This document shows, one piece after another, positions 24,956 to 34,852 of a DNA stretch of 64,000 bases. This DNA is from Sporobolomyces roseus. Its lineage: Eukaryota; Basidiomycota; Microbotryomycetes; Sporidiobolales; Sporidiobolaceae. The notes beneath the pieces were generated by a model. It saw only the letters and a program-made list of their open reading frames with translations, did not search any database and was not told the origin of the DNA. A program made the translations under genes and the position numbers. Within the stretch, counting starts at the first letter, position 1, and each line of letters begins with the position of its first letter. The DNA lies in contig JADILM010000002.1 of NCBI GenBank assembly GCA_016617785.1, positions 1,550,001-1,614,000 of the forward strand. The letters are read 5' to 3'.

Positions 24956-26366
24956 CTATTCCTCCTGTTCGCCTATTCTCTTCCCTCCGACCTGCGCACT
25001 AGGGACTGGCGGCGGTACTGTCGCAGCAGGAGTTCCAGTCCAGAAACTACTCCACCCTCTCCCTCCCGTCTCTGCCGTCCCTGCCGCATGAGCGTCGACT
25101 TCCTCGTGTGGATCAGGCTTGACTCCTAGCTCCTCTATACTAGGGAGACTGGTGATTTGGGTTGGAGGTTTCGAGGAGGAGGAACCGGCGGAGAAATAAG
25201 CGACAACGGAAACTACTACGATCACTATCGCTGTCATCACTCGACCTGTACGTGACGCACAACAGACATCAGTACGATACAGGGGGCGCCGATGAATGCG
25301 AGCGATGAAGAACGCACGGGTGGAGATCCATTTCGTCGCTTCGATTTCCGTTCTCACTTCTCCCAACAAGATTGTAAATTTACTGTTCAAATCCTGTGTG
25401 TTTGTACGATTCTCAGCTTGACATTCACTTGGAGAACGATAACGCTGAGAGACAACAGTCAAAACTCACCATAATCTTCATTTCCAAACCCTGTAACTCG
25501 GTTCCAGTCTCTTCCTTTCTCGCGTTCATCTCCAACTGTATGTCACTCTGTAACCTCTGCATATCCTCCTTGATCTTTTGATCGACACTATCAGATTCCC
25601 GCTGTAAGGATGCGGTGAGGGATTTGAGAGTGATCGAATCGTTGCGAGATTTCACTTGTGATCCAGTTTTCAACTCGTTCAAAGCTGCTGAGAAGAGGTA
25701 GGCTTCCTGTAGGGTCGGAATTCCACCTCCGATTCAGCGTCGAAGACCGTGCCGAATCGAAGAGAACTGACGACGTACGTTCTCTAAATCTTGTCTACTC
25801 AGTAAATCGTCCCTCACTCGTTCTTCTTCCCTCAATATCAGTTTCTTAGTCAACGTACTCAATACCTCTGCAGTCCCTCTCGGCACTTCCTGATCCTCCA
25901 ATTGCCTGATGAACCGATGTGTCGAGAATGGGATTCGAGGAAGATGAAATGGATGGGTATGGAGGGGTGGGAGACCAGTATATGGTGGATCGAGGATCAG
26001 GGTCGATTCGATAGAGTTTGGATCTGCTGATGAGGAGGAGGAGGAGGAAGAGGAGGAAGAGGAGGAAGGGGAATTTGAGGATGTTGAGAGAGATGAAGGG
26101 AGAGGTGAAGAATTCGATGAGGCTGCGCTAGGTTCTGTTGATTCTTCTGATTTCTGTTCTGCTGATTCGATGAATTGTAATCGGTCTCTAGGTCTGAGTT
26201 TCTTGTTTGTTGAGGAAGGGGAGAGTTTGGAACCGTGTGAATCTTCGGAAGGATTTCTCAAGGGAGTCGAGGCTGAGGGGTACAGGAGGGATGTGGAGGT
26301 ATGTATCGCTCTGGAGGTACTGGGGATGGGTCTGAAGAGCGAGTTGAAGAGGAATCGAGATGACAT
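24956..26366 (-). CDS. Mitochondrial CCDC90/MCUR1-family (DUF1640) coiled-coil protein
   Basis: ATG 26366 (MSSRFLFNSLFRPIPSTSRA, a basic, Ser/Arg-rich presequence) to TAG 24956. After a low-complexity segment with a serine run comes the DUF1640 core: PFSTHRFIRQLEDQEVPRG, LTKKLILREEERVRDDLL, ENEAYLFSAALNELK, and a long coiled coil through NARKEETGTELQGLEMKIM to LLGEVRTEIEATKW. A single membrane segment, RVMTAIVIVVVSVVAYFSAG, sits close to the C-terminus, followed by a Pro/Gly-rich tail. Family members are inner-membrane proteins (human MCUR1/CCDC90B, yeast Fmp32) linked to calcium uniporter or respiratory-complex assembly. The exact role in this organism is not shown. Confidence 0.82.
26029..26073 (+). 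repeat. GGA/AGG triplet run encoding poly-serine
   Basis: An imperfect purine trinucleotide run on the plus strand, read on the minus strand as about a dozen consecutive serine codons in the CCDC90-like protein. Confidence 0.8.
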
Positions 26367-26949
26367 GATGGCAGTGCAAACTGTAACAAGAACGAGTCAA
26401 TCAGTACACTGAGGGATCCAATAGAGTTCTAGGTAGCTTACAGGCTCCACTGTGGTAGTTTGGGTTGAGCTCGTGGCTTGTGAGGAGAGCGAGATCGCGT
26501 TATAGATCAAGGGCGAATTCAAAGTTGATCGATTGAGGCGGGGAGGGTCCGAAAATCTGCTGTAGCCCTCTAGAGTGCTTGAGAGATAAACTGGGAGCTC
26601 GTATGTACGCGTACAGCCAGAAATGTCGAAGTCGAAGTTTTGGACAAAGGAGAGGATCGCTCGCAGAGGATTTCGCTTCTTCTTTCGACTCGATCTTTTC
26701 AAGGTCACCCAACGTGTCGTTGCCTCGAAGCGTTCTCTCGAGAAACAACATTCGATCCCCAACTCTGGAAGGCTTTCCATGCTTATTGACTTTTTGCGAA
26801 AGCGACTCGAGAAATCGTCGGTTTCTTGTTCCACCTATCCTCGACACCAGCGCCGAACAGTCCATAGAGAAGACAATACAACAATGATAGATAGTGATTG
26901 ACAAAGTCCAACTCCCGCGCGATACTCCGATGTCCCGCTTTCACTCCCT
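26367..26949. other. Intergenic between CCDC90-like gene and F-box gene A
   Basis: Upstream region of the CCDC90-like gene and 3' region of F-box gene A. A minus-strand open frame of about 145 codons lies here, but it has no ATG-led, family-like content that I can support. Confidence 0.4.
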
Positions 26950-28184
26950 TCAATTCTGCTTTTCTCCTTCCTCGACCCTTCTCCTTCGTTGCTCCGCCCT
27001 CTTGATGAACGCTGGCGAGATGAATGCCTCGTAAGGGAAGTGATCCTCCATATCCTCGAAGACGACTTTGACGTTCCTTTCCTCGCAAGTTTGAAAGAAG
27101 CGTTTCTGGAGTGGAGTGAGAGGTTGCGAGTCGAGGGGTTTGAGAGTGATGGATTCGAGCGGGAAGTCGGGTCCAACGGTTTCTATCAAACTCGTCCAAT
27201 CTTGGAGTGTTTCCTCTCCTCCTGGTGCATCCGTCCCGAAGTAACATTCGAAATCGACTTGGAGGTGTTTCATGAACGCTTTTCGCTCCACGACGCAATC
27301 GACAACGTCAGACATGCACGTTTGCTGGAAAGTGAGGGTTGAACGATCCCAGATAGGGGCTTGGTCCTCCGAGGTGGCGACTACGAGTGCGGTCATCGAG
27401 GTGAGTTGAGGAGCGAGATGACGGAGGAACGAGTCGACGCCTTGGTCGTCGAGCATCCCCTCGTCGTCTCCTACGACTGCCAGATGCCGCAGAGCAGGAA
27501 GGTTGTATTTGACCGACTCCTCCTTGTCGTTGTCGGCCTCTCTGTCGTCGTTCTCCTCGCCGTCGTCGTTGTACGGAAATTCAATTCCGTCTAAAACGAG
27601 TTGCTCTACATGAGGCGCCGAGAAGACTTTGTTGCACGGGAGAGCGAGGCCCTTGAGGTTTACGTTCTTCACATCTGCAGCGACAGAACAAGTCAGCGTT
27701 GCGTCGTGATCGGGGAGAAAAGCGAAAGCTGCGCACTTTTCTGGAGAAAAGGCTCTACGAGATTATAATCTTGCCCGCATTTGAGGTACTCCAGATTTGT
27801 TGTGCGTTCGGCGATTCGCTTGACCGTCTCGACTGAGCACTTCTTCGAGCGATACGTACCGGATCCACTGTAGTGTAATTCGAGCAGGCGACAATTGACG
27901 AGGAGATCAGGCCGATGTAAGACGCTATTTGCTTGTGCTTCGTTTTGAATCGAGATGGCTGAGAATAGAGCGGGTTGGGCGACGGAGAGAATGCGTTTTG
28001 AGACGAGGCAGAGGGAACGAAGAGTCGATTGTCGTTTCTTATAGGCTTCATGGCGGGATCGGAACAGAATCGGTGCGAGGTAAAGGATCACATGCTTGAG
28101 CAACTCGGGAGGAAGGTGGTGTAATGAGCGTGGAGAGGTCGGAGAGGAGGAGGAAGAGGGAACGTGAGAGGTCGACGTGGTCAT
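26950..28184 (-). CDS. F-box-like protein A
   Basis: ATG 28184 (MTTSTSHVPSSSSSP) to TGA 26950, two coding exons joined near 27675-27735 by an intron with a CGCTGACTTG branch site. The F-box core reads SLHHLPPELLKHVILYLAP, followed by LRSLCLVSKRILSVAQPALF, the usual F-box-adjacent helix. The C-terminal half is leucine-rich-repeat-like (LPALRHLAVVGDDEG, RHLAPQLTSMTALVV) and ends with FISPAFIKRAEQRRRRVEEG. F-box proteins recruit substrates to SCF ubiquitin ligases through Skp1; that role is inferred from the motif. Closest in the window to gene D, with which it shares the HFPY/YFPF..ISP C-terminal segment and the 5' untranslated intron. Confidence 0.75.
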
Positions 28185-28200
28185 GTCGATTGGAAGGAAG

Positions 28201-28339
28201 CTACGGAGCGCGCAATACGTAATCAGCTAGTTTCCCGATCTATCGCATGTGTCCAGAGCAAGGCTGAGCCCAGATGGAGAGGGAGACGTCGACTTGGAGA
28301 TGAGGGGAAAAGAGAGCTAGAGAGGAAGTGGGAGCTCAC
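28201..28339 (-). other. 5' untranslated intron of F-box gene A
   Basis: Donor GTGAGCTCCC and acceptor CCGTAG about 16 bp upstream of the start codon. The donor-proximal 30 bases match the corresponding intron of gene D almost exactly. Confidence 0.65.
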
Positions 28340-28863
28340 CTTGACTGGTCTATATATCGCTGTACTATCCTTTGGGTCTATCTTTAAGCGAGGGAGGAGT
28401 CTGGGTGAAAGAAGCGAAATCGTTGCAAGTCTCAATTCGCAAAGTCGCAACACTGGATAATTTGTCGAGGTAGAACACGAATCTCGATACAATCAAGGAT
28501 GCGAAAGCCAGAGCAGAAGCGACGAAGCGAGAAAGGAGACAGACGGCGAGCTCGAAACTTTCGAAGAACGACTCTCGCACGACTCTCAAACTTTCCACGA
28601 GGAGTTGAGCTGCTCACACTCTGATCGACGTCTCATGACTGGACCCTCGTGGCGTTCAGATCAACAACGAAAAGGTAAAGCATTCCGAACGAGTACACAA
28701 GTATGAAGCGCACAAAATAAATCTTGATTCACAAGCTATCTCTCCGTCCTTCCTTCCCCAATACCGTCCCTCGTTCCTTTCGTGACCCTTCGTCTCCCTC
28801 CACCTCCTTCCGTTTCACACGACAATCCTCGAATCTCCTCCGGTTGTACCCACGTCTGCACTT
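28340..28863. other. Spacer between F-box genes A and B
   Basis: Holds the leader and promoter of gene A and the 3' end of gene B. Read on the minus strand, about 250 bp upstream of A align with the region upstream of gene D (about 37720-38010), so this non-coding segment is part of the inverted duplication. Confidence 0.6.
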
Positions 28864-30051
28864 TCACTTCCTGATTCTCCCGGTCTCGATATCGCTCCTT
28901 CTCGCCTCCGCCCTTCGAACGAAAGTTGGCGAGATGAACGCTGGCAAGATCGAATCCTCGTCCCGGCCGTCGAGGTTCCGGATCACCACTTTTATGTTCC
29001 TTCGTTCACACATTTCCACCAATCGGGGTTGAAGCTGGGTGATGCTCGATTCGACGTCTATCGTAATGTATTCGAGGGGAAACGAGGGACCACTGGTTTC
29101 TATCAGTCGGAGTAATTCATCCAACTCCGCTTCACTCCAGCTGGAGTACTGAAAGTCGAGCTCGAGGAACCTGATATGTGCTTTTCGACCGGCGACGAGT
29201 GACAGGTCTCCCTTGGAAGCTACGTACTGAATGCAAAGCGTTGGAATGGTCCATGACGATGCTTGTGCGGCTGAGACATCGTCGATATCAGCCGTGATTG
29301 ATGTCAATTGAGGAGCGAGACTTCGGAGGAACTCGTGGAAAGGGCCTTCAAAGTCGAAGCGGCGGAGTACAGAGATTTCTAAATGTCGTAAGGCTGGGAG
29401 ATGGTGTTGAATTGATCCATCCTCAGGCGGCAGTAATCCGAAGAGAGTGAGCTGCTCAAGCTGGGGGAGATCCAGAAGCGTATCGGGGGGAAGTACGAGC
29501 TCGGAGAGATACATTTTCTTGAGATCTGTTGACAGGGCGCGACGACTAAGCGATCCATCTGACTCGACACCCGAAACACCGAGAAACTTCTTGGACTCAC
29601 TGGTCCCGAGGAATGGTTCGACTATCTGGAAATCTCCCCAACAATAGAGCGCTTCTAGATTTGTTGCTGCCCTAGCGATTCGACCGACAGCTTCGATGTA
29701 GGCCTTCGACGCGGAAAGATCAGAATTCCAATCTCCACAGTCCGAATCCAACTCGAGCAAACGGCAGCACGACAGCAGATCATTCCTCCTCAGTGTCTGT
29801 TCCGCATGCTCGGTCGAGCGTATTTGTATGACGGCGAACAAGGCGGGTTGAGCGAACGAGAGGAGACGTTTGGAAGTGAGGCAGAGGGAACGGAGATGTT
29901 GTCGATTCGGGTAAAGCGATGCGCGAACAAGGTCGACAGGGAGGAGTTCTACTATATCTCTGAGCAGCTCAGGCGGTAGGATGTCTAGGCGAGGTTGAGG
30001 GAGAAGGGGAAGAAGGGAACAGGATTGAGCGGGAAGGGTTGAGGTGTCCAT
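28864..30051 (-). CDS. F-box-like protein B
   Basis: ATG 30051 (MDTSTLPAQSCSLLPLLPQ) to TGA 28864. The F-box core is RLDILPPELLRDIVELLPV followed by LRSLCLTSKRLLSFAQPALF. Leucine-rich strands follow (LPQLEQLTLFGLL, LPALRHLEISVL, RSLAPQLTSITADI) and a C-terminal FISPTFVRRAEARRSDIETG. A 75-nt segment at 29526-29600 has a GTGAG donor and CAACAG acceptor at the position where the other three paralogues have an intron. It is a multiple of three and contains no stop, so the protein is 395 residues if it is retained and 370 if it is removed. Gene C is its nearest relative, sharing the first 20 residues almost completely. Confidence 0.75.
   Translation of the reverse strand: MDTSTLPAQSCSLLPLLPQPRLDILPPELLRDIVELLPVDLVRASLYPNRQHLRSLCLTSKRLLSFAQPALFAVIQIRSTEHAEQTLRRNDLLSCCRLLELDSDCGDWNSDLSASKAYIEAVGRIARAATNLEALYCWGDFQIVEPFLGTSESKKFLGVSGVESDGSLSRRALSTDLKKMYLSELVLPPDTLLDLPQLEQLTLFGLLPPEDGSIQHHLPALRHLEISVLRRFDFEGPFHEFLRSLAPQLTSITADIDDVSAAQASSWTIPTLCIQYVASKGDLSLVAGRKAHIRFLELDFQYSSWSEAELDELLRLIETSGPSFPLEYITIDVESSITQLQPRLVEMCERRNIKVVIRNLDGRDEDSILPAFISPTFVRRAEARRSDIETGRIRK
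29526..29600 (-). other. Stop-free 75-nt putative intron in F-box gene B
   Basis: It occupies the intron position conserved in genes A, C and D, but is 25 codons long, in frame and without a stop. It lacks an obvious CTGAC branch site. Confidence 0.55.
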
Positions 30052-30911
30052 CGCGTTTGAAGGAGCTGTAGGGAGCAGAATAGATGGTCAGCTATCTATC
30101 ACACGCTTTCAGAGTATTCCCAGAGTATCAGAGGGGAGTTGGAGAGTGTGACAAGAGTTGAGAGATGAAAGAGGTTCGAGAGATGGCAAAGACGTGGAAG
30201 CTCACCTTGCGAATAGGGATCGGTTGTAGGATATCTCGATAGTGTCTCAGGGTTATGTGCTTGACGTATCGAGTCGAGAAAGTGAATGATCGGTGAGAAA
30301 GAAGAGGAAATATCGCAATCCTCTCGATTTGTTCTTCAAGATCTCTCTTGAAATCTCAATGGATGCAGAGCGACGCTTGAAACTTGTTTCGAATGCTCGG
30401 GCGATCAAGGGGGTCGTAGCCCCAGCAACTTCGAAGAGTTGTCGAAGAATCGAATTTCAAAAGACCGTATCGAAACCCGTAGAACGCATCAAACGTTGTT
30501 CTCAACGCGTACTGTTCTCTCCGACACCGGTAGAAGGTAGCGGGCATAACGAGCATTGACGAACCCAAGTTCCTCGTCCTTCTTTGCAAGTCAAATCGGT
30601 CGAAATCTACACCTTCATTCTCCCTCCTCGTAGCGTTCCCGACAAGTCCTGATGACTCCTACCTCCCGCCGATATCTACGAGAGATCTATCTCCAAATGT
30701 AGGTCGGGAGGAGGGGGGAGATAGGAAGTTTAGTCTTAGCTTCCTAAGCGACGGATTCGAGATTCGATCGATGTTTCTCCTTCTGCTCCCTGTTCCACCT
30801 CCTATCCTCTGACGGTTTTCACCCAGATTACCTCTCGACTAATACTCGAGAGTCTCAACCCTCTTTAATCTTCCCCAAAACATTATGTTCCCCCTTTCCC
30901 TCACACTCTAT
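30052..30911. other. Upstream region of F-box gene B and 3' region of IBA57
   Basis: Contains a 5' untranslated intron of gene B (30066-30205) matching the one of gene C, then the inner edge of the inverted duplication near 30515. Beyond that lies unique sequence with a short inverted repeat (CTACCTCCCG ... CGGGAGGAG) around 30660-30710. Confidence 0.55.
30066..30205 (-). other. 5' untranslated intron of F-box gene B
   Basis: Donor GTGAGCTTCC, branch site AGCTGACC, acceptor CCCTACAG. It is colinear with 36237-36375 upstream of gene C, sharing CCACGTCTTT, CTCTTTCATC and CTGCTCCCTACAG. Confidence 0.7.
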
Positions 30912-32349
30912 TCAAACCCCTTTCGCGATTTCTTCCTCCTCCAACCTAAACTCGACCCACTCATTCATCCAAGCCCTCGCAAACCACCTTCCCTCCTCAG
31001 TCTCCCCCTCCTGTAACTCCCCAACCCCTTCACCCTCCGCCGCCTTGGGTGGAGTGACAAGGAAAGTTTGATCCAATGAATCAATCTTGAGTGATGCGAA
31101 AGCGATGGTGGATGTTGAACCGGAGGGAGAGATGAGGGGTAGTGGGAGACCTAGTTTACCAGCTGGACGGGGAGCGCGACGAGAAGGCGAAGAGGAGGAG
31201 GAGGGGAGAGGGGTTAGGAGAGAACCTGGAACGGGGGTCGGGTAGAGAGAGGGAGATGGGATTAGGGTGTGGGATGGGGAGGCAAGTAGTTCAGTAGGTA
31301 CACTGGAAAGAGAGCGATGTCGTGAGTACGGATTTTTAAGAGTATGAAGAAAAAGTTCGAGCGCTGAGTTAACTCACTCTTCACCTTCCCTGAACAACCT
31401 TACGGCGACTCCACGTTTCCTTACGACACCTTTGAAGTGAGTTCTAGCAGTCAATTCTTGTCCCACGTAACAACCTTTCTTGTAATCAATCCCATTCATC
31501 AAATCTAAATTCGCTTCCAACGGTAAAGCTGGGAAATCTTGTGGGTTCTCAGGGATCGAGTGGGTGATTCGATGTAGGTGATAATGAGATGGTGTCGTTC
31601 TTTCGAAAAGATCAGAGGGAACTGTCAGGAGACTCCAAGTTCCAATCAGTCCCTCGATGATTCTAAAAGAGATTCGAAATGGCAGCAACTGACATTCTTG
31701 ACCTTTTTTAGCAATCCATCTCCAACCCATTCCCAACACTCTCGGATCCCTCCCGATCCCTTGTTCTTCCAACCATTCCTCACCCCTCCTCACCTCTTCC
31801 TTTGAAACCTTCGGATCCGGGTTCCTCCAAGCCTGTACGACTTCCCATTCACTCTCGACTTCTTTCCCCAACTTCAATTTCGAGCGTAAGATGTGTCGTT
31901 TGAGGTAGGAACGTATTTGAGAGGATTGGAGGGAAGGGTGATCGATCATGAATGAAGGTTGGGAAGGGTCTAGAGGCGAGGGGTGGGAGTGAAGGAATAA
32001 ATCGGACATGTATCGTCCCTGTATCTCTTTGCTTCTTCTCAGTGAGCTACTCGACGGGTATCAGAGTGAAGGGAGAGAGGGAGTTTACATCAGCTTGTAA
32101 CAATCCAGCGTAGATTAGAGGAACCTGTCCTTGTTTCGCTTCTTGACACTCTGTTGGTTGTGTGAGTTTCCTAACATCGTTGGATACGAGTCCTTGTAAT
32201 AGTTTTGTAGTATCTTTGCCTTGAATTGAAAGGATTGATCTTGAATCGTTTAGTGGGGAGTAGAGGAAAGGAGTGACTAGACTAGTGCGACTCGTGGTGA
32301 ATGATCTTGATCCCAATTTGATCAAGCTGTGTGTAGGTATCCGAAGCAT
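30912..32349 (-). CDS. IBA57: IBA57-like mitochondrial iron-sulfur assembly factor
   Basis: ATG 32349 (MLRIPTHSLIKLGSRSFTTS, a typical matrix presequence) to TGA 30912. The folate-binding YgfZ/GcvT fold is visible: SRSILSIQGKDTTKLLQGLVSNDV, AGLLQADGRYMSDLFLH across an intron, and the signature NGIDYKKGCYVGQELTART with its conserved cysteine, followed by HFKGVVRKRG. The C-terminal barrel is present in the last exon, which I joined through donor GTGAGTT so that EGED continues to VPTELLAS. IBA57 works with ISA1/ISA2 in maturation of [4Fe-4S] clusters of aconitase-type and radical-SAM enzymes. Its start codon is only 84 bp from that of PET191 on the other strand. Confidence 0.88.
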
Positions 32350-32433
32350 CTCTGAACAAGTGATTGAGTCCAAGTCAAACCCTCTCGATCTTTCGAATCG
32401 CTTTCTCTCATCTCTACCTCTCTCGATCACAAG
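32350..32433. promoter_or_regulatory. 84-bp bidirectional promoter between IBA57 and PET191
   Basis: Two genes for mitochondrial assembly factors start head to head with 84 bp between their ATG codons. Both core promoters must overlap here. No TATA element seen. Confidence 0.55.
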
Positions 32434-32845
32434 ATGTCGTGTTCAGGTATTCGAGAAGCACTAGCAACCTGTATCCTACAATCCGACTGTGTGTTACGAT
32501 CGAACCCACCAAGGACGCCTCAAGAGTGTTTGAAAGATCATGTAGACGAATTACCAGAGGAGTGTCAGTTGTTGAGGAAGAGCTTCTTTGAATGTAAAAA
32601 GGGAATGGTCAGTCTCTTCCTTCTCTCTACCCTCTCTTGGGTTAGTTTGATGAGCTGACGTTGGGGTTACGATTTCGCAACAGTTGGATATGAGGTGAAG
32701 AGACTCTTTGCTCATATTCAACGATTCACAGCTGACATATGATGCAATATGCCATTCCCTTCACAGGAAACGATTCAGAGGAAACGAACCAGCTCAATTC
32801 AAGACTACCGGGAAAGAAGGATTGGGAGAAGGTTCAAAAATGTAG
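32434..32845 (+). CDS. PET191: Cytochrome c oxidase assembly factor PET191/COA5
   Basis: Three exons: 32434-32607, an 11-nt micro-exon 32684-32694, and 32767-32845, giving 87 residues (264 nt including stop). The sequence MSCSGIREALATCILQSDC opens with the twin-cysteine helix, then QECLKDHVDELPEECQLLRK and SFFECKKGMLDMRKRFRGN. The CX9C-like cysteine pattern and the SFFECKKGMLDMRKRFRG block are hallmarks of Pet191/COA5, an intermembrane-space protein required for complex IV assembly. The micro-exon encodes the invariant LDMR part, so skipping it would break the frame. Confidence 0.92.
32684..32694 (+). other. 11-nt coding micro-exon of PET191
   Basis: Flanked by acceptor CGCAACAG and donor GTGAAG. 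It encodes L-D-M and two bases of R, strictly conserved in the family, and is needed for frame. Confidence 0.85.
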
Positions 32846-33159
32846 GCAACTAAAAGAGTTAACAGCAGATACGGACACGTATATACCCATCGATGGAAGT
32901 TAGAAGTGACAAGGTCGTGACGTGGGAGCGAGGGAGGTGGAAGAAGGACAAACAGATACCCCTTGATGATTCGAAAAACACTTTGTAGCAAATAATCTCC
33001 ATTTTTGATCCCTCTCGCAACTCACCCTGTTTTATCGCATAACCTTACCATTCCTCTCTTCTACCGCGCGTCGATTTAAAAGGTAAGAGATATTGAAACT
33101 AATGTACTGCACACTACTGACTGATTCCCTCAATTTCGCTATCTGATTCCTCCATCATT
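32846..33159. other. Tail-to-tail intergenic region PET191/PPX1
   Basis: 3' untranslated sequence of both converging genes; nothing else seen. Confidence 0.4.
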
Positions 33160-34603
33160 TCACAAGCTAGCTCCTTTCCCTTCCTTGTCCTTCTCCCTCG
33201 TAGCCTTATCAACGATCCCCCTCAATATAGGTGCGACTTGTTTCCTCGTAGCCCTCGTATTACCCTGCTGCCAAACCCTCCACCTCTCGCTCTCCCCCTC
33301 CCTTTCCCCTTCATTCAACCCTCCATAATTCTTAGCTTCCTTCCACTCTCCCAATTCCAACGTCTCATCTTCTTCCAACAGATCAAACATACCACCCTTC
33401 TCGTTCAATCTAGGATCATTCGAAACGACCCATAATTCTCTCCTATGTTTCCCAAGCTCTCCCGTCTTCTTCTTGATGTGAGTATAAGACGTTAAAACTC
33501 CCAACAACCTCAATTGACGCTCTTTCATATAACTCTTCAAATCCCCCAAAACCCCCTCTACCTCTTGTCCCTCGTCGAATTTATCCAACCAGATATTGAG
33601 ACCTAAAGGAACGGTAGCTAATCCATAAGGTAACGAAGGGAAATCCAAGTATTCTTTGTAATCTCTTCGAAGTAGGTCTCTTCCATTCATCCATGAAACG
33701 TCCTCTTTCAATTTCCCCAAGTGTTTGCTTCGTGAGGTTAAAGAATCGAGGGTTTCTTGAGATAGAGTCGAGATTTCGTCATCGGAGGAGGAGGGTGACA
33801 CTGATCGGGAGAAAGAAGAGTGTGGTAGGAGGAGTGAGAGGGAGGATAAGTCTGTGGGAGTAGCTTTGCCTCCTTCTGAGAGGGGTTTCAATCGGGTGTC
33901 GATTAATAAAGCGGCGATTAAGAGGTCTGCTAATCCTCTATCGATTGATTTCGTCGAGTTTGAATTTGGAGACCAGGTAGAGGAGAAGGAGGAGAGAAAG
34001 TGGGTGGTAACGAGAGAAGAGCATGATCCGACTAATTCGATCAAACGGGGTTTTGCTGACAAGTGTAAAGATTCGTCGGCGTGATGATCGATCACTCCGA
34101 TCACTCGTTCGTCATCCTCCTTCTTAGAGTGATCTTGTGGGTATAAACGAAACATGGGTAACAAGGAATTGTGGTCGACTAAGACGAAACGGGTCGATTT
34201 GAGGGATTGAGAAATGGGAGATGGGATATCGTCGATGGTGAGGAGGGAGGAAGGGGATAGGGAGGAGAGGCGGAGGGATTCGAGGTTCTCGGGTCGGAGG
34301 TAGAGATCTGAACGTGGGGTTAGTTGGAGGGGAATGTAACGAGAGGAGGATGGAGAGGAAGAGGAAGTTGCGAAAGTCGAATAGGCGATTGAAGAGGCCA
34401 ATGAATCGAGATCTGCTCGAGGGTGGCTAGCATTTGTGAGTTCAGGGAGTTGGGTGAGAGTCTAGAGAGCGTGATTTACCTCCTGCTTCGTTACCCATGA
34501 CTATAATCCAATCTTTCAAGTCTTTTCCGTCTTTCAACTCGGTCAAGAATGCTTCCTTCTTCTCTGCGAGTTGTCCATCGAATGACTGGTTCGTAGTTGA
34601 CAT
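33160..34603 (-). CDS. PPX1: Exopolyphosphatase, DHH phosphoesterase family
   Basis: ATG 34603 (MSTTNQSFDGQLAEKKEAFL) to TGA 33160, two coding exons. Motif I, WIIVMGNEAGDLDSLASSIA, has its DLD motif restored by an intron right after GNEAG. Motif II is FVLVDHNSLLP, and motif III is GVIDHHADE, the DHH signature that binds the metal pair. A DHHA2 C-terminal domain follows (KERQLRLLGVLTSYTHIKKK, RELWVVSND). The order and motif texts resemble yeast Ppx1, which removes terminal phosphates from inorganic polyphosphate in the cytosol and mitochondria. Close relatives include prune-type phosphatases; the GNE-x-x-DLDS opening favours PPX1. Confidence 0.88.
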
Positions 34604-34852
34604 GGTCGAGAGCGGAATAGTGGTATAGGTTGAGTTACTGAGGAAGGGAGGAAGGAGTTGATCCCCCGAGTATTTATCGGTGATGGGCAAAGTGGTGAGG
34701 AGGAGGAAAGACAGAAGCGATAAGAGTAGCCAAAGCAGTTTGTTAGGATCCTCCAGCTTGTTCAAGCGGTTGGTTCAATGTGAAAGTGAGCAAGTCAACC
34801 TGCGAGTCTTTCGAACAGGTTGATTCTCCACCAACCACTGTAATCACTCATA
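34604..34852. promoter_or_regulatory. Divergent promoter region PPX1/EGD2
   Basis: 249 bp between divergent start codons. No site assignable. Confidence 0.4.

Larger units (their letters stand above)
26950..30515 (-). repeat. Left arm of large inverted duplication (F-box genes A and B)
   Basis: This arm, read on the minus strand, matches 35935-39468 read on the plus strand: gene B pairs with C and gene A with D. The similarity includes 5' untranslated introns and intergenic sequence, for example GCTTCGTCGCTTCTGCTCTG near both A and D, and GATGCGTTCTA plus TCGATACG at both inner edges. Boundaries are approximate. Confidence 0.8.

Noticed and set aside
26397..26834. Minus-strand frame of about 145 codons upstream of the CCDC90-like gene
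   Set aside because: No ATG-led start with convincing context and no domain; probably leader or promoter sequence.
30655..30715. Inverted repeat CTACCTCCCG / CGGGAGGAG as a possible transposon end
   Set aside because: Short, imperfect, and no second copy or target duplication seen.
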